NCBI RefSeq assembly: GCF_004214795.1
Contig: NZ_CP035928.1
Span: 1,240,001 to 1,304,000 of the forward strand
Source: Malaciobacter pacificus
GTDB lineage: Bacteria > Campylobacterota > Campylobacteria > Campylobacterales > Arcobacteraceae
Direction: 5' to 3'
DNA: 64,000 nt
Position 1 is the first letter of the stretch. Each line of letters begins with the position of its first letter. Under the pieces are notes generated by a model that was not told where the DNA came from, ran no database searches, and was given only the letters and a program-made list of their open reading frames with translations. The position numbers and the translations under genes were made by a program. Shown piece by piece: positions 46,475-56,384 of this stretch.

Positions 46475-49093
46475 TTAGTTTCCTACTGCTAAACCTCTTT
46501 TAGGTCCACTTTTTCCACAACATTGTTTATATTTTTTTCCACTTCCACAAGGACAAGGATCGTTTCTTGCTATTTTTTTATCACTTGACATTACTGCTTC
46601 TTTATCAACATTTGTTACACTGTTTTCAGTTGAACTTTCCATTTCTTCTTTCATTTTTTCTAAGGCTTCTTGCTCTTTTGCTGCATCTTCTTGACTTTGA
46701 AGTTGGATTGTAAATAAAACTTTAATAATTTCATGTTTAATATTAGTAATAAACTCTATGAACATGTTATATGACTCTTTTTTATACTCAACAAGTGGGT
46801 CTTTTTGATTATAACCTCTAAGTCCAATACCAGCTTTTAAAGTGTCCATTGCATATAAGTGGTCTCTCCAAGCTTTATCTAAAATTTGTAAATAAAGAAT
46901 TCTTTCAATTTCACTTTTTTGATCTGGTGCTGCTACACTCATTTTTTGTTCATATACTTCTTTTATGATATTAAATAGTTTTGTTTCTAACTCTTCATAT
47001 GTTTCACTTTGAATATCTTCTTGAGTAACTACTAAATGTAACTCTTCTTGAAGTTTAGCTCTAACATAATCAAAGTTGAAGTCTTCACTTGGCATACCAT
47101 TGATAATTTCTGCATTTGCAAGTAAGTTAGCAATATATTCATTTCTATTTTCATCTAACTTTGAAGTAATGTCATAATCAGGTTTTAATAGATCATTTCT
47201 GAAGTTATAAACTACTTTTCTTTGTTCATTTGCAACATCATCATATTCAAGTAAATGTTTTCTTGACTCAAAGTGCATAGCTTCAACTTTTTTCTGTGCA
47301 TTTTCAACTGCTCTAGTAACCATTTTAGATTCGATATGTTCACCTTCTTCAATACCTAATCTCTCCATGATTCCTTTGATTTTATCACTTCCAAAGATTC
47401 TTAAAAGATTATCTTCTAATGATAGATAAAATTGAGACTCACCAACATCACCTTGTCTTCCAGCACGTCCTCTTAATTGGTTATCAATTCTTCTTGATTC
47501 GTGTCTTTCAGTTCCTATAATTGCTAATCCACCAAGATCTAAAATTTCTTGAGTTAATTTAATATCAACTCCCCGTCCTGCCATATTAGTAGCAATTGTT
47601 ACAGCACCTTTTTGTCCAGCATCAGCAATAATTTTACCCTCTTTTTCATGTTGTTTTGCATTTAAAACTGTGTGTGGGATTTTCTTTTCACTTAATATTT
47701 TATGTAATTTTTCAGATTTTTCAATAGAAGCAGTACCAACAAGAACTGGTTGACCTTTTTCATGAAGTTCTTTAATTCTATCACAAACAGCGTTGAATTT
47801 TTCTCTTTCACTTTTGAAGATTAAGTCATTTTTGTCATTTCTTTTGATAGGAACATTTGTAGGAATTGATACAACATCAAGTTTATAAATTTCTGCAAAC
47901 TCTGTTGCTTCAGTTTGGGCAGTTCCTGTCATACCTGCAAGTTTGTCATACATTCTAAAGTAATTTTGGAAAGTGATATCTGCTAGTGTTTGTGATTCAT
48001 CTTGAATTTGTACACCTTCTTTTGCTTCAAGCGCTTGGTGAAGTCCTTCACTAAATCTTCTTCCTTCGCTTAATCTTCCTGTAAATTCATCAACAATAAT
48101 AATCTCATTGTCTTTTACAACATAATCAACATCTTTTTCAAAGATATAGTTTGCTTTAAGTGCTTGATCAAGTGAGTGAGAAAGCATTGCATTTTCTATA
48201 GAGTATAGATTATCTACACCAAATAGTTTTTCTGCATTTTCATGCCCTTGTTCTGTTAATATTACAGATTTATTTTTTTCATCAACAACAAAATCACCTG
48301 TTGTTTTAGGTTTTTCATCAGCTCTTTTTGGTTCAATTAATTCACCTCTTTCTAATTGCATTGCAATTTGATGAGCGGCAATATAATTTGAATTTTTGTG
48401 ATTTGTTGGTCCAGAGATAATTAAAGGAGTTCTTGCTTCATCAATTAAAATTGAGTCAACTTCATCAACTATTACAAAATTATGGCCCCTTTGAACTTTT
48501 TCATTGATATCATAATTCATATTATCTCTTAAATAATCAAATCCAAATTCATTATTTGTTCCATAAGTTATATCAGCTGCATATTGAGCTCTTCTTTGTT
48601 CATCATCTCTTAATCCACCAACAATTGCGCCAACACTGTATCCAAGGAAATTGTATAAAGGTTCTAATTCAGCTGCATCCCTTGATGCTAAGTAATCATT
48701 TACTGTTACAACATGAACACCTTTACCTGAAAGTGCATTTAATGAAACTGCAAGAGATCCAACTAAAGTTTTTCCTTCCCCTGTTTTCATTTCTGCAATT
48801 CGACCTTCATTTAAAACCATTGCACCAATTAATTGGACATCATAAGGCCTCATATTTAAAGCTCTTTTTGCTGCTTCTCTTGTTATTGCAAATGAGTCAT
48901 TTAAAACTTCATCTAATGATTTTCCTTCATTTTGTACAAGCTCTTTTAGTGTATTGAATTCACTTTTTAATTCTTCATCTGATAATTTTTCATATTTGCT
49001 CTCAAGTGAGTTTATAACTTGAGCTCTTTTTAGATATTTCTTTACTTCTCTGTCATTTTTCGTACCAAAAATCTTTGAAAAAACATTTAACAT
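46475..49093 (-). CDS. secA: Preprotein translocase ATPase SecA
   Basis: 872 aa. Walker [45 protein letters not shown] helicase motif, and a C-terminal zinc-binding SEC-C tail [14 protein letters not shown] that binds SecB or ribosomes. It powers protein export through SecYEG. Starts at ATG 49093 after AAGGAAA. Confidence 0.97.
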   Translation of the reverse strand: MLNVFSKIFGTKNDREVKKYLKRAQVINSLESKYEKLSDEELKSEFNTLKELVQNEGKSLDEVLNDSFAITREAAKRALNMRPYDVQLIGAMVLNEGRIAEMKTGEGKTLVGSLAVSLNALSGKGVHVVTVNDYLASRDAAELEPLYNFLGYSVGAIVGGLRDDEQRRAQYAADITYGTNNEFGFDYLRDNMNYDINEKVQRGHNFVIVDEVDSILIDEARTPLIISGPTNHKNSNYIAAHQIAMQLERGELIEPKRADEKPKTTGDFVVDEKNKSVILTEQGHENAEKLFGVDNLYSIENAMLSHSLDQALKANYIFEKDVDYVVKDNEIIIVDEFTGRLSEGRRFSEGLHQALEAKEGVQIQDESQTLADITFQNYFRMYDKLAGMTGTAQTEATEFAEIYKLDVVSIPTNVPIKRNDKNDLIFKSEREKFNAVCDRIKELHEKGQPVLVGTASIEKSEKLHKILSEKKIPHTVLNAKQHEKEGKIIADAGQKGAVTIATNMAGRGVDIKLTQEILDLGGLAIIGTERHESRRIDNQLRGRAGRQGDVGESQFYLSLEDNLLRIFGSDKIKGIMERLGIEEGEHIESKMVTRAVENAQKKVEAMHFESRKHLLEYDDVANEQRKVVYNFRNDLLKPDYDITSKLDENRNEYIANLLANAEIINGMPSEDFNFDYVRAKLQEELHLVVTQEDIQSETYEELETKLFNIIKEVYEQKMSVAAPDQKSEIERILYLQILDKAWRDHLYAMDTLKAGIGLRGYNQKDPLVEYKKESYNMFIEFITNIKHEIIKVLFTIQLQSQEDAAKEQEALEKMKEEMESSTENSVTNVDKEAVMSSDKKIARNDPCPCGSGKKYKQCCGKSGPKRGLAVGN

Positions 49094-49150
49094 AAAATAA
49101 TTTCCTTTTTGTTATAATCGCTTAGATTATATAGAAAAAAAGGTTAAAGA

Positions 49151-49678
49151 ATGTTTTATAAATTATTGTTTATATTTCTAGCAATTTTTAGTAGTTTAAA
49201 TGCAATAGAAGATATTAAAAACTTAAGAAGTTTCAAAGCAGACTTTTCACAAGTAATTGACTCTTCAAATGGAAATGAAATTAATTACACAGGAGAAGTA
49301 TATATAAAAGATGATGGGAAAATTCTATGGAAATATAAAACGCCTATTATTAAAAATGTATATATTTTAAAAGATTATGCAATTGTAGATGAACCAGAAC
49401 TTGAGCAAGCAATCATTACAAACTTAGAGAGTGAAATAAATATTATTGAATTATTAAATAAATCAAATAAAATTGATGAAAAAACTTATGTTTCAAAAAT
49501 TGAAGATGTTGATTATTTAATAGGTTTAGAAAATAACAAAATTCATACTATAAAGTATAAAGATAAGTTAGATAATAAAGTTATAATAACTTTTAATGAT
49601 AGTATTGAAAACACTAATCTAAGTGAAGAAATTTTTAAATTCTCTGCACCAGATTATTACGATATTATTCGAAAATAA
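49151..49678 (+). CDS. lolA: Outer membrane lipoprotein carrier LolA
   Basis: 175 aa. Signal peptide FKLLFIFLAIFSSLNA-type, then an unclosed beta-barrel with FKADFSQVI, GKILWKYKTP and INIIELLN typical of LolA. It shuttles lipoproteins across the periplasm. Divergent from secA; its 3' end overlaps the EAL fragment by 22 bp in convergent orientation. Confidence 0.9.
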   Translation: MFYKLLFIFLAIFSSLNAIEDIKNLRSFKADFSQVIDSSNGNEINYTGEVYIKDDGKILWKYKTPIIKNVYILKDYAIVDEPELEQAIITNLESEINIIELLNKSNKIDEKTYVSKIEDVDYLIGLENNKIHTIKYKDKLDNKVIITFNDSIENTNLSEEIFKFSAPDYYDIIRK

Positions 49679-50690
49679 AGCTCTTCTAAATCTTTAGCCT
49701 TTAAAGGTTTAGAGAAGTAATATCCTTGATACTGATCACAAGATATTTTCTTGAGATATTCTAGTTGTGCTTCTTCTTCAATTCCTTCAGCAATAACTCT
49801 CATATTTAAAGCTTGTGCCATTTTAACAATTGTTTCTAAGAAAATCGAACCCTCTTTTGTACTGTAATCATCTACAAATGTTTTATCTATTTTTAGATTA
49901 TTTATAGGGAATTTTTTAAGATAAGATAAAGAAGAATAACCAGTACCAAAATCATCTAAAGATATACTTATATTTTTTTCTAATAGTTTTTCTAAGTTTT
50001 CATTTGTAAACTCTCTATTTTCTAAAAACATATATTCAGTTATTTCTAAATCAATTTTAGAATAATTAATTTCATAATAGTCAATTTTTTTTATTAGTTC
50101 TTTTGCAAAGTTTTTTTGACTAATTTGTTTAGCTGAGATATTTATAGACATAACTAAATCTATTCCATTTTTTTTCCATAATATATATTGATTCAATGCT
50201 TCATCTACAATCCAATCGCCTAATTGTAAAATGAAATTATTCTCTTCAGCTAAGGGGATAAATTTATTTGGTGGAACTAATCCATTTTTTGAATTCCATC
50301 TAATTAATGCTTCAACGCCACAAATTTTTGAATTTTTTATAGAAACCTTTGGTTGATAATATAGTTCATACTCATTATCTTTTAATGCCTCTGTCATATC
50401 TTTAGTTAATGAAATAATATCTTGCACTTTTTTATTTAATTTTTCTGTAAAGAAGTGATATTGATTTCTTCCTAGTTTTTTAGCTTCATACATTGCAATA
50501 TCAGCATTTTTCATTAATTGAATTGAAGTTTTTCCATCTTTTGGATAAATTGCAATTCCCGTACTACAATTTATAGAAATCGGATTATTATGAACTAGCC
50601 ATGGTGTTGAAATATATTTATGAACTCTTGAAATTATAGATATTAATTCAGAATAATTTTTATAATCTCTAATAATTATTACAAACTCAT
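49657..50690 (-). pseudogene. C-terminal fragment (GGDEF remainder plus EAL) of an IS-interrupted c-di-GMP gene
   Basis: The frame runs from the IS3-family junction (50690) to stop 49657. It starts inside the GGDEF domain (E-F-V-I-I-I) and contains a complete EAL domain: VEALIRWN, SINISAKQIS, LEITEY, LDDFGTGYSSL, IAEGIE. Catalytic residues look intact. An in-frame ATG at 50514 could still give a stand-alone EAL phosphodiesterase of 285 aa if transcribed. CAT at 50688-50690 is one copy of the IS3 target duplication. Confidence 0.9.
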
Positions 50691-50764
50691 TGGAGTGGTA
50701 ACATAAATTCAGACAAAGAATTTTAGAGATTCTGCGTTAAAATAAAAAATGAATAAGGGTTACC

Positions 50765-51061
50765 ATGAGAAAATATAGTCAAGAGTTTAAAGACTCAACA
50801 GTACAATTAATTATTAACAATAATGAAAATGTAAAAGATATAGCAAAAGATTTAGATTTAAATCCAAAAACATTATATGCATGGGTTACTGCATATAAAA
50901 AAGAACATAATATTCCAATGAGGAATATTGAAATAAAAAGTACACTCAAAGAGAGTGAAGCTGAAGAGCTTAAACGCTTACGTAAAGAGAATAAGATTTT
51001 AAAGCAAGAAAGGGATATATTAAAAAAAGCAACAGCATACTTCGCAAAAGAAACTCTATAA
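50765..51061 (+). CDS. IS3-family OrfA (transposase DNA-binding subunit)
   Basis: 98 aa: HTH_Tnp-type helix-turn-helix (VKDIAKDLDLNPKTLYAWV) followed by a leucine zipper (LKRLRKENKILKQERDILKKA). Near the end the run TTA-AAA-AAA-GCA (51020-51031) is a suitable -1 slippery site to make the OrfAB transposase. Confidence 0.95.
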   Translation: MRKYSQEFKDSTVQLIINNNENVKDIAKDLDLNPKTLYAWVTAYKKEHNIPMRNIEIKSTLKESEAEELKRLRKENKILKQERDILKKATAYFAKETL

Positions 51062-51108
51062 AGTATGCCTGGATACAAAAACATACAAAGAGTTTCAATA
51101 TCAATAAA

Positions 51109-51939
51109 ATGTGTAAAATTCTAAAAGTAAATAGAGCTTCATATTATCATTGGGTAAAAGCTGGTTGTATTGTAAAAAAAGTAGATATTCAACTTAATGA
51201 ACTTGTAAAATCTATATTTGTTTTTGGTAGAAATAATTATGGCAGTAGAAGAATTCAAGATAAACTAAAAGAACTCTATGGGCTTATTGTATCAAGAAGA
51301 CGTATTTCTACTATTATGAAAGATTTGAATCTAAAAGTGAATATTAAAAGAAGATATAAAAATACTACAGATTCAAATCATAATCTACCAATAGCACCAA
51401 ATATTTTAAATAGAGATTTTTATGCTTCAAATCCTAATGAGAAATATGTTGGTGATATTACTTATATTCCTACTGGAGAGGGATGGTTGTATCTTGCAAC
51501 TGTAATTGATTTATATTCAAGAAAAGTTGTTGGATGGTCTATTGATGATAGTATGAAAGTATCACTTGTAAATGATGCTTTAGATATGGCAATTAAACAT
51601 AGAAATCCACCTAAAGGACTTATTTGGCATACAGATCGAGGAAGTCAATATGCTTCTTATAGTCATAAAGATTTATTGCAAAAATATGGAATAATTCAAA
51701 GTATGAGTAGGAAAGGAAATTGTTGGGATAATGCAGTAGCAGAGAGTTTTTTTAAATCATTAAAAAATGAGTTAATTTATCAGAAATATTTCTATACTAA
51801 AAAACAAGCAAAACAAGAGATTTTTGAGTATATTGAGTTTTATTATAATAGAACAAGATCACATAGTTATCTTGGAAATTTATCACCTGTTAGATTTGAA
51901 GAAATCAATTTGATGTTACAAAATGAAATAGCTGCATAG
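51109..51939 (+). CDS. IS3-family OrfB (DDE transposase catalytic subunit)
   Basis: 276 aa from ATG 51109. The frame is open further upstream to the slippery site, giving KYAWIQKH-type sequence, so the working product is probably the OrfAB fusion by -1 frameshift. DDE residues lie in YVGDITYIP, WHTDRGSQYAS and AVAESFFKSLKNE. HTH_21 region RRIQDKLKELYG at the start. Confidence 0.95.
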   Translation: MCKILKVNRASYYHWVKAGCIVKKVDIQLNELVKSIFVFGRNNYGSRRIQDKLKELYGLIVSRRRISTIMKDLNLKVNIKRRYKNTTDSNHNLPIAPNILNRDFYASNPNEKYVGDITYIPTGEGWLYLATVIDLYSRKVVGWSIDDSMKVSLVNDALDMAIKHRNPPKGLIWHTDRGSQYASYSHKDLLQKYGIIQSMSRKGNCWDNAVAESFFKSLKNELIYQKYFYTKKQAKQEIFEYIEFYYNRTRSHSYLGNLSPVRFEEINLMLQNEIAA

Positions 51940-51978
51940 AATTATAAAAAAAGTGTCTTATTTTAAGTTACCACTCCA

Positions 51979-52502
51979 CATCTCCTCCAACTCTTGCAAT
52001 AAAATCAGTGGGTCTTATTATATTTTTAATTTTATCTGAAATAGTTTTTAGCAGTTCATCCCCAACATTATGTCCTAAAGAATCATTAACTTCTTTAAAG
52101 TGATCAATATCAATAAACAAATATGCAAACTCTTCTTTTGAACGTTTTGCAATAGGAATATTTCTATCTAGGAATTCATCTAATGAATTCCTATTTGCTA
52201 AGCCACTTAAAGAATCAGTTCTTGCCATGTGATATAAAGTCTCTTTTTCTTCTTCAAGTCTTGTAAAACTATCAACCATAGAGTGTCTAATTGCTTCTAG
52301 TTCTTTGATTTTAAAAGCTTTTGGAATAAAACTATGATAATAAGCATATTGTCTTAGTTTCTCAAGAGGAGAAGAGATATAAGTTTTTAAAAAATATAAT
52401 TTAATTAATAATGCAATAGTAATAAACAGTACAAAGTTAATTAAAAAGTTAATTAAAATTTCTTCAAAATGTGTATTGATTTCTTTTTTTTCTAATAAAT
52501 AA
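51979..52502 (-). pseudogene. Middle fragment (second TM, start of GGDEF) of the interrupted c-di-GMP gene
   Basis: Lies between the two insertion sequences. In frame it gives YLLEKKEIN, a membrane helix (NFLINFVLFITIALLIKLYFL), a linker, and the front half of a GGDEF domain (ARTDSLSGLANRNSLDEFL, FIDIDHFKEVNDSLGH, ARVGGD), cut within the Glu codon of GGDEF. The target duplications at both ends (CAT 51979-51981, TAAATAA 52496-52502) are included. Confidence 0.9.
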
Positions 52503-54066
52503 CTTAACTTTCGCACCTAAAACCAAGCAATTTTCCAGTCACATCTCTTAATAGATCAATGATAGCTGTAAAATCCTCATTTCTATTGACAACTTCTTCA
52601 ATTTTTGCAATCTCATCTAAAATAGCTAAAAATGCTTGCATAGCTATTGCTAGAGTATGAAGTTCACATTCTAAATCTTTAAACAATCCACCAATTGTTT
52701 TAGGTTCATTGCTGATACGATTTATATAGCTAACAACATTGTATGTAAAAAAAGATAGTGTAATTCTGGCTATCAAAGCTTCATAGATTCGATTCTCTTC
52801 TTTTCCGAATCCAAAGTGTTCACGAAGTTCTTTATACCCTTGTTCTATATCCCATCGTCTTTTATAAATATCTATAATCTCTTCATCACTAAGTATAAGA
52901 TTGGTTGATACGATTGGTATTAAATTCTCTTTTGTTTTTATAAAAACAATTTTTAATTTACCAGCTTTTTTATGTTCAACTATGGTTGAAAAATACTCAA
53001 ACTTTATCTTTTTGCCATATTGACCCATCTTGATAGATTTAAGCTTTTTAAATTTGTTATAGATGCCATCAAGGGTCTTTTTCTCTCCTGTAAAATTCCA
53101 TATCCTGTCATTGTTTACCATTCTTGAAATGACTTGCAATCCAAGTTCATTCATAGTTTCTATAAATACAGGTTTAGAATACCAGCTATCTACAAGCAGA
53201 TAATCTGCATATATACCACTAGCTACTGCTCTTTTAATCATCTCTATAGCAATTTGTGATTTCCCTTTTAAGCTTTCCAATCTTCGCTTATGTGCATTGG
53301 TTCGATGATCAATAATATTTGTAAACTCTTCTATCTTTACCCTTGCATAACTGTTCATAGCAATTGCAAAGTCCAACATAAAATTTGAATAACCATCACT
53401 ATAGTTTAGTGATACAACATTTACACCTCTGATTTTTCTCTTTGCTTTATTGCTCCAAAGGTTGTCACAACTTCCCTCTATATTTTTACCAACTTTATCT
53501 TCAACAGTATCATCAAGTATAAGAACTCTTACTAGCTTTGAATCTTGCACTTTATGAAGTAGTGATAAGATCTTTAAAGAACTAAGAGATAATAGTTTTC
53601 TCCAATTATAAGAAGTATTGGAAAGTAATCGATAATATACATCTTTTTTGAAACTATCATTACTTTGATCCATAAAGGTTGATATTTTTTTATTCATAAC
53701 CAGCATATATACAAAATGTAATACAACCATATGAACAGCAACTCCCTCTTTTTTAGAAAAATTGCTCTTGGTTAAAATAGTTTTCATATTTAACAAACGT
53801 AATGTTTCATAGATTGGATTTTTTAACTTATCGTTTATAATACCGATGATCTTGGATTCTATCTGCATTCTTACCCTTTAATATAATAGATATTATAGCT
53901 AAAAGTGCCTATTTAAGGGCTTTATTGAGAGTTCAAAATAGAAAAATATCATAGAAAAACAACTAAATTATTTTTATGTCAACAAGGATAAGATTATTAA
54001 CTAAAGGAGTAATGTTTTAGGGAGATTTAGCTACAATTTTAATCAATTTAACGTGCGAAAGTTAAG
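52503..54066 (-). mobile_element. IS4-family insertion sequence, 1,564 bp, inserted in the same gene
   Basis: Terminal inverted repeats CTTAACTTTCGCAC at 52503-52516 and its complement at 54053-54066. A 7-bp direct repeat TAAATAA (52496-52502 and 54067-54073) flanks it. Excising the element with one copy of this repeat restores the host frame, which supports these ends. One transposase gene fills it; 53869-54052 is its promoter side without other genes. Confidence 0.9.
52504..53868 (-). CDS. IS4-family DDE transposase
   Basis: 454 aa. Catalytic Asp candidates in LILDDTVEDK and YLLVDSWYSK, and the Glu in the YREK-like motif YKRRWDIEQGYKELR. The stop codon lies inside the left terminal inverted repeat. 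Full length with no frameshift, so possibly active. Confidence 0.93.
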   Translation of the reverse strand: MQIESKIIGIINDKLKNPIYETLRLLNMKTILTKSNFSKKEGVAVHMVVLHFVYMLVMNKKISTFMDQSNDSFKKDVYYRLLSNTSYNWRKLLSLSSLKILSLLHKVQDSKLVRVLILDDTVEDKVGKNIEGSCDNLWSNKAKRKIRGVNVVSLNYSDGYSNFMLDFAIAMNSYARVKIEEFTNIIDHRTNAHKRRLESLKGKSQIAIEMIKRAVASGIYADYLLVDSWYSKPVFIETMNELGLQVISRMVNNDRIWNFTGEKKTLDGIYNKFKKLKSIKMGQYGKKIKFEYFSTIVEHKKAGKLKIVFIKTKENLIPIVSTNLILSDEEIIDIYKRRWDIEQGYKELREHFGFGKEENRIYEALIARITLSFFTYNVVSYINRISNEPKTIGGLFKDLECELHTLAIAMQAFLAILDEIAKIEEVVNRNEDFTAIIDLLRDVTGKLLGFRCES

Positions 54067-54498
54067 TAAATAAATTAATAGTAAGTTATTAGGTTTATTA
54101 TTTTCAAAAAATCTAATATTTGTGGACAAATAGTCTATATTTTTTATTTTTTCATAATATGAATCATATTTTATCTTTTTTGATGTATCTATTTTATTAG
54201 TATAAGCTATAGTTGATACTAAAAGTTTGTTATCATTAAAAATTAAAATACCTTTTAAAAAGTCATCATTTGCTACCAATCTTTCAAATAAAGCCCTCTT
54301 TTTTAAAAGTTCATCTTTGTTAGTAAGTGTTTTTGATAGATTATATGATAGTTCTTTAATACTAGTATTTAAATTTTTGTAGATTACTTCTGCTCTTTTT
54401 TCCTCTTGTTGAAAAAAAGAATAGCTAAAAATAGAAAAAGTATAAGCTAAAAAGGTGAAAATATATATAAAGAAAAAATTTTGAATATTTAATTTCAT
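54067..54498 (-). pseudogene. N-terminal fragment (first TM and periplasmic sensor) of the interrupted c-di-GMP gene
   Basis: Frame from ATG 54498: membrane helix (FFFIYIFTFLAYTFSIFSYSF) and the start of a periplasmic sensor domain, ending YLLN at the IS4 junction; the host frame then runs into the IS and stops at 54043. ATG 54498 overlaps the stop of the substrate-binding protein gene (ATGA), so both were one operon. Confidence 0.9.
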
Positions 54499-55376
54499 TT
54501 TAAAATATCTCTAACTGGAAAATTTTGATAGTTTAATTTATCTATATAAACTTGCTCAATTTTTTTATTAATCCAAACAATTTTTTCAACAGTTGATAAG
54601 AATTCATCATAGGTCATATTTAGGTTATGTGTTTTTACCGTTTCAAAATATTCTTTAGGATTTTCCTGTAAGTTTTCTATTGCTTTATCTATCAATATTT
54701 TTAATTTTTGAAATTTTTTTTCATTTTCAGTGTAAACCTCTTTTGAAACAAAAAGTGCATCAACAATTAAAAGTCTTAATTTATCTGCCGTTGAGGCTAT
54801 AATATTAATGCCATTCTCTTCTAAAACTTTATAATATGGTGAGTAAGTAACAATTAGAGTTGGTTCCTTTAGATTCTTTTTTTTAAGAGTTGAAATATAT
54901 TGTTGGTCTTTATTTATGTAGTTGATTTTTAAGTTTTTTAAATTATTAGTCACTAAAAAATCTTCTAAAAGGATAGAGTTTACTGAATCAATTTCTAAAT
55001 AAACATCTAGTTTTGAACTATTCTTTAATTCCTCTATTGTTAAATTAGACATTATCATATCTCCACCATTTGAACGGTTTAAAAGTATTAAGGGAATTAG
55101 TGAGTTCTGGCTTTTTTTTGCTAAATTATATTCATATTGAGTTCCAACAAATGCATCGCTATTTCCTGCTTCATATAAATATAAGTTTTCAGTTAGTGAA
55201 GATACTTGTAATATTTTAATATTTAAGTCGTCTAACCATTTTTTCTCTTTTGCATAAATTAAGGGTGTATAACCAATCCAATTTGATATTGAAATTTTTA
55301 ATTTTTTTTCTTCTTTGTATGTACATGAGCTAAAGAAGATTATGATTAAAAATGGTATTAATATCTTTTTTAACAA
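54495..55376 (-). CDS. ABC-type substrate-binding lipoprotein (SsuA/NMT1-like)
   Basis: 293 aa. Lipobox with Cys18 (FFSSC), then a periplasmic binding protein type 2 fold: ISNWIGYTPLIYAKEKKWLDDLNIKI matches the taurine/nitrate/thiamine-precursor binding group. No ABC permease or ATPase is adjacent. Coupling to a GGDEF-EAL membrane sensor suggests it serves as the ligand receptor for that sensor rather than in transport (inference). Confidence 0.82.
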   Translation of the reverse strand: MLKKILIPFLIIIFFSSCTYKEEKKLKISISNWIGYTPLIYAKEKKWLDDLNIKILQVSSLTENLYLYEAGNSDAFVGTQYEYNLAKKSQNSLIPLILLNRSNGGDMIMSNLTIEELKNSSKLDVYLEIDSVNSILLEDFLVTNNLKNLKINYINKDQQYISTLKKKNLKEPTLIVTYSPYYKVLEENGINIIASTADKLRLLIVDALFVSKEVYTENEKKFQKLKILIDKAIENLQENPKEYFETVKTHNLNMTYDEFLSTVEKIVWINKKIEQVYIDKLNYQNFPVRDILK

Positions 55377-55511
55377 ATAAGCCTTTTAAAAATAATGGCT
55401 AATTATACAAGTAAAATGATTATAAATCTATAAAATAACTATTTGATGTTCTTATAAAGTATCTAACTAAAAAGTTTTTGTTTCTAAAGCAAAATATAGA
55501 TAAAATACCAC
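55377..55511. other. Intergenic region before rnpB
   Basis: AT-rich, no reading frame. GATAAAAT at about 55498-55505 is a candidate -10 for the RNase P RNA. Confidence 0.35.
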
Positions 55512-55830
55512 AGGTAAACCTGACAATAGCTTGTTTTAACAAGAGGAAAGTCCGGGCTGCAGTGAAGCAGAGTTCCATTTAAAGAATGGCTAGGGTAACC
55601 TAAGGGATAGTGCAACAGAGAGTAAACAGCCAATTTTTTGGTGATGGTGAAACGGTGAGGTAAGAGCTCACCAGACTTTTGAGTAATCTTAAGTGCTTTG
55701 TAAACCCAACTCGCAGCAAGAAGACCTGGTATTAAGCTTCACACTTTTGGTCTTTGCAAGATTAGCTAAGTAATTTGCTAACTAGATAAATTATTGTCAC
55801 AATAACAGAACTCGGCTTATGGGTTTACCT
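55512..55830 (+). ncRNA. rnpB: RNase P RNA, bacterial type A
   Basis: The universally conserved GAGGAAAGTCCGGGCT (about 55550) and the 3' ACAGAACTCGGCTTA segment (about 55806-55819) are both present. The P1 helix is formed by AGGTAAACC (55512-55520) with GGGTTTACCT (55821-55830). CAACAGAGAGTAAAC and GGTGAAACGGTGAGGTAAGAGCTCACC are the expected internal elements. Length about 319 nt. Confidence 0.96.
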
Positions 55831-55986
55831 CTTCAGTACTATTTTCTATACAGTTTCATAATCCAATACTTCTTTTTTTGAATTTTAAATAAAGTTTCAA
55901 TGTTATATAATCGTTATTATTCAATGCTTCATTGTTACTATAGTAATTTAGAAGGTTATTAATATTTGCTTTATAAGGAGAAAATT
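55831..55986. other. Intergenic region after rnpB
   Basis: 156 bp, AT-rich. No coding potential seen; ATAAGGAG at 55973-55980 is the ribosome binding site of the PAS gene. Confidence 0.4.
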
Positions 55987-56373
55987 ATGAATTCAGATGA
56001 ATTAGTATTAGATAGAAATTCATTTTTATTATCTGAAACAGATGAAAAAGGTATTATTAAATATGCTAATGAAGAGTTTTGTGAATATGCAGAGTATAAA
56101 CTAGAAGAGTTAATAGGAAAGCCTCATAATTTAGTTAGACATCCAGATATGCCAAAAGCTGCATTTGAAGATTTATGGAACACTGTAAAAAGTGGTAAAC
56201 CATGGAAAGGTTTTGTTAAGAATAGAACAAAAAGTGGAAAATACTATTGGGTTTTTGCTACAGTTTTTCCTTTTACTTCTTGTGATGGAAGCAAGGGATA
56301 TATCTCTTGTAGAAGAATGGCTTCAAAAAAAGAGATTGAAAAATACGAAGCAATATATAAAACAATGAAGTAA
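55987..56373 (+). CDS. PAS-domain protein (Aer-like sensor module)
   Basis: 128 aa, one PAS domain: ISET-type start then [39 protein letters not shown] and [23 protein letters not shown], close to the FAD-binding PAS of Aer. No signalling domain attached. The chemoreceptor gene begins 11 bp later, so it may act with it as a split energy-taxis sensor (inference). ATG 55987 fits AAGGAG; ATG-less upstream extension to 55966 is not needed. Confidence 0.88.
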   Translation: MNSDELVLDRNSFLLSETDEKGIIKYANEEFCEYAEYKLEELIGKPHNLVRHPDMPKAAFEDLWNTVKSGKPWKGFVKNRTKSGKYYWVFATVFPFTSCDGSKGYISCRRMASKKEIEKYEAIYKTMK

Positions 56374-56384
56374 GGGGTTTTGAG

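Larger units (their letters stand above)
50691..51978 (+). mobile_element. IS3-family insertion sequence, 1,288 bp, inserted in the GGDEF motif
   Basis: Both ends start TGGAGTGGTAAC; the terminal inverted repeats match at 22 of 25 positions (50691-50715 and 51954-51978). It is flanked by a 3-bp target duplication CAT (50688-50690, 51979-51981), usual for IS3. It carries two overlapping frames orfA and orfB joined by a slippery A run. The ends and frames are intact, so it looks active or recently active. Confidence 0.95.

Noticed and set aside
48556-48957. 133-codon + strand frame inside secA
   Set aside because: Leucine/histidine-rich shadow of the secA coding strand, no ribosome binding site.
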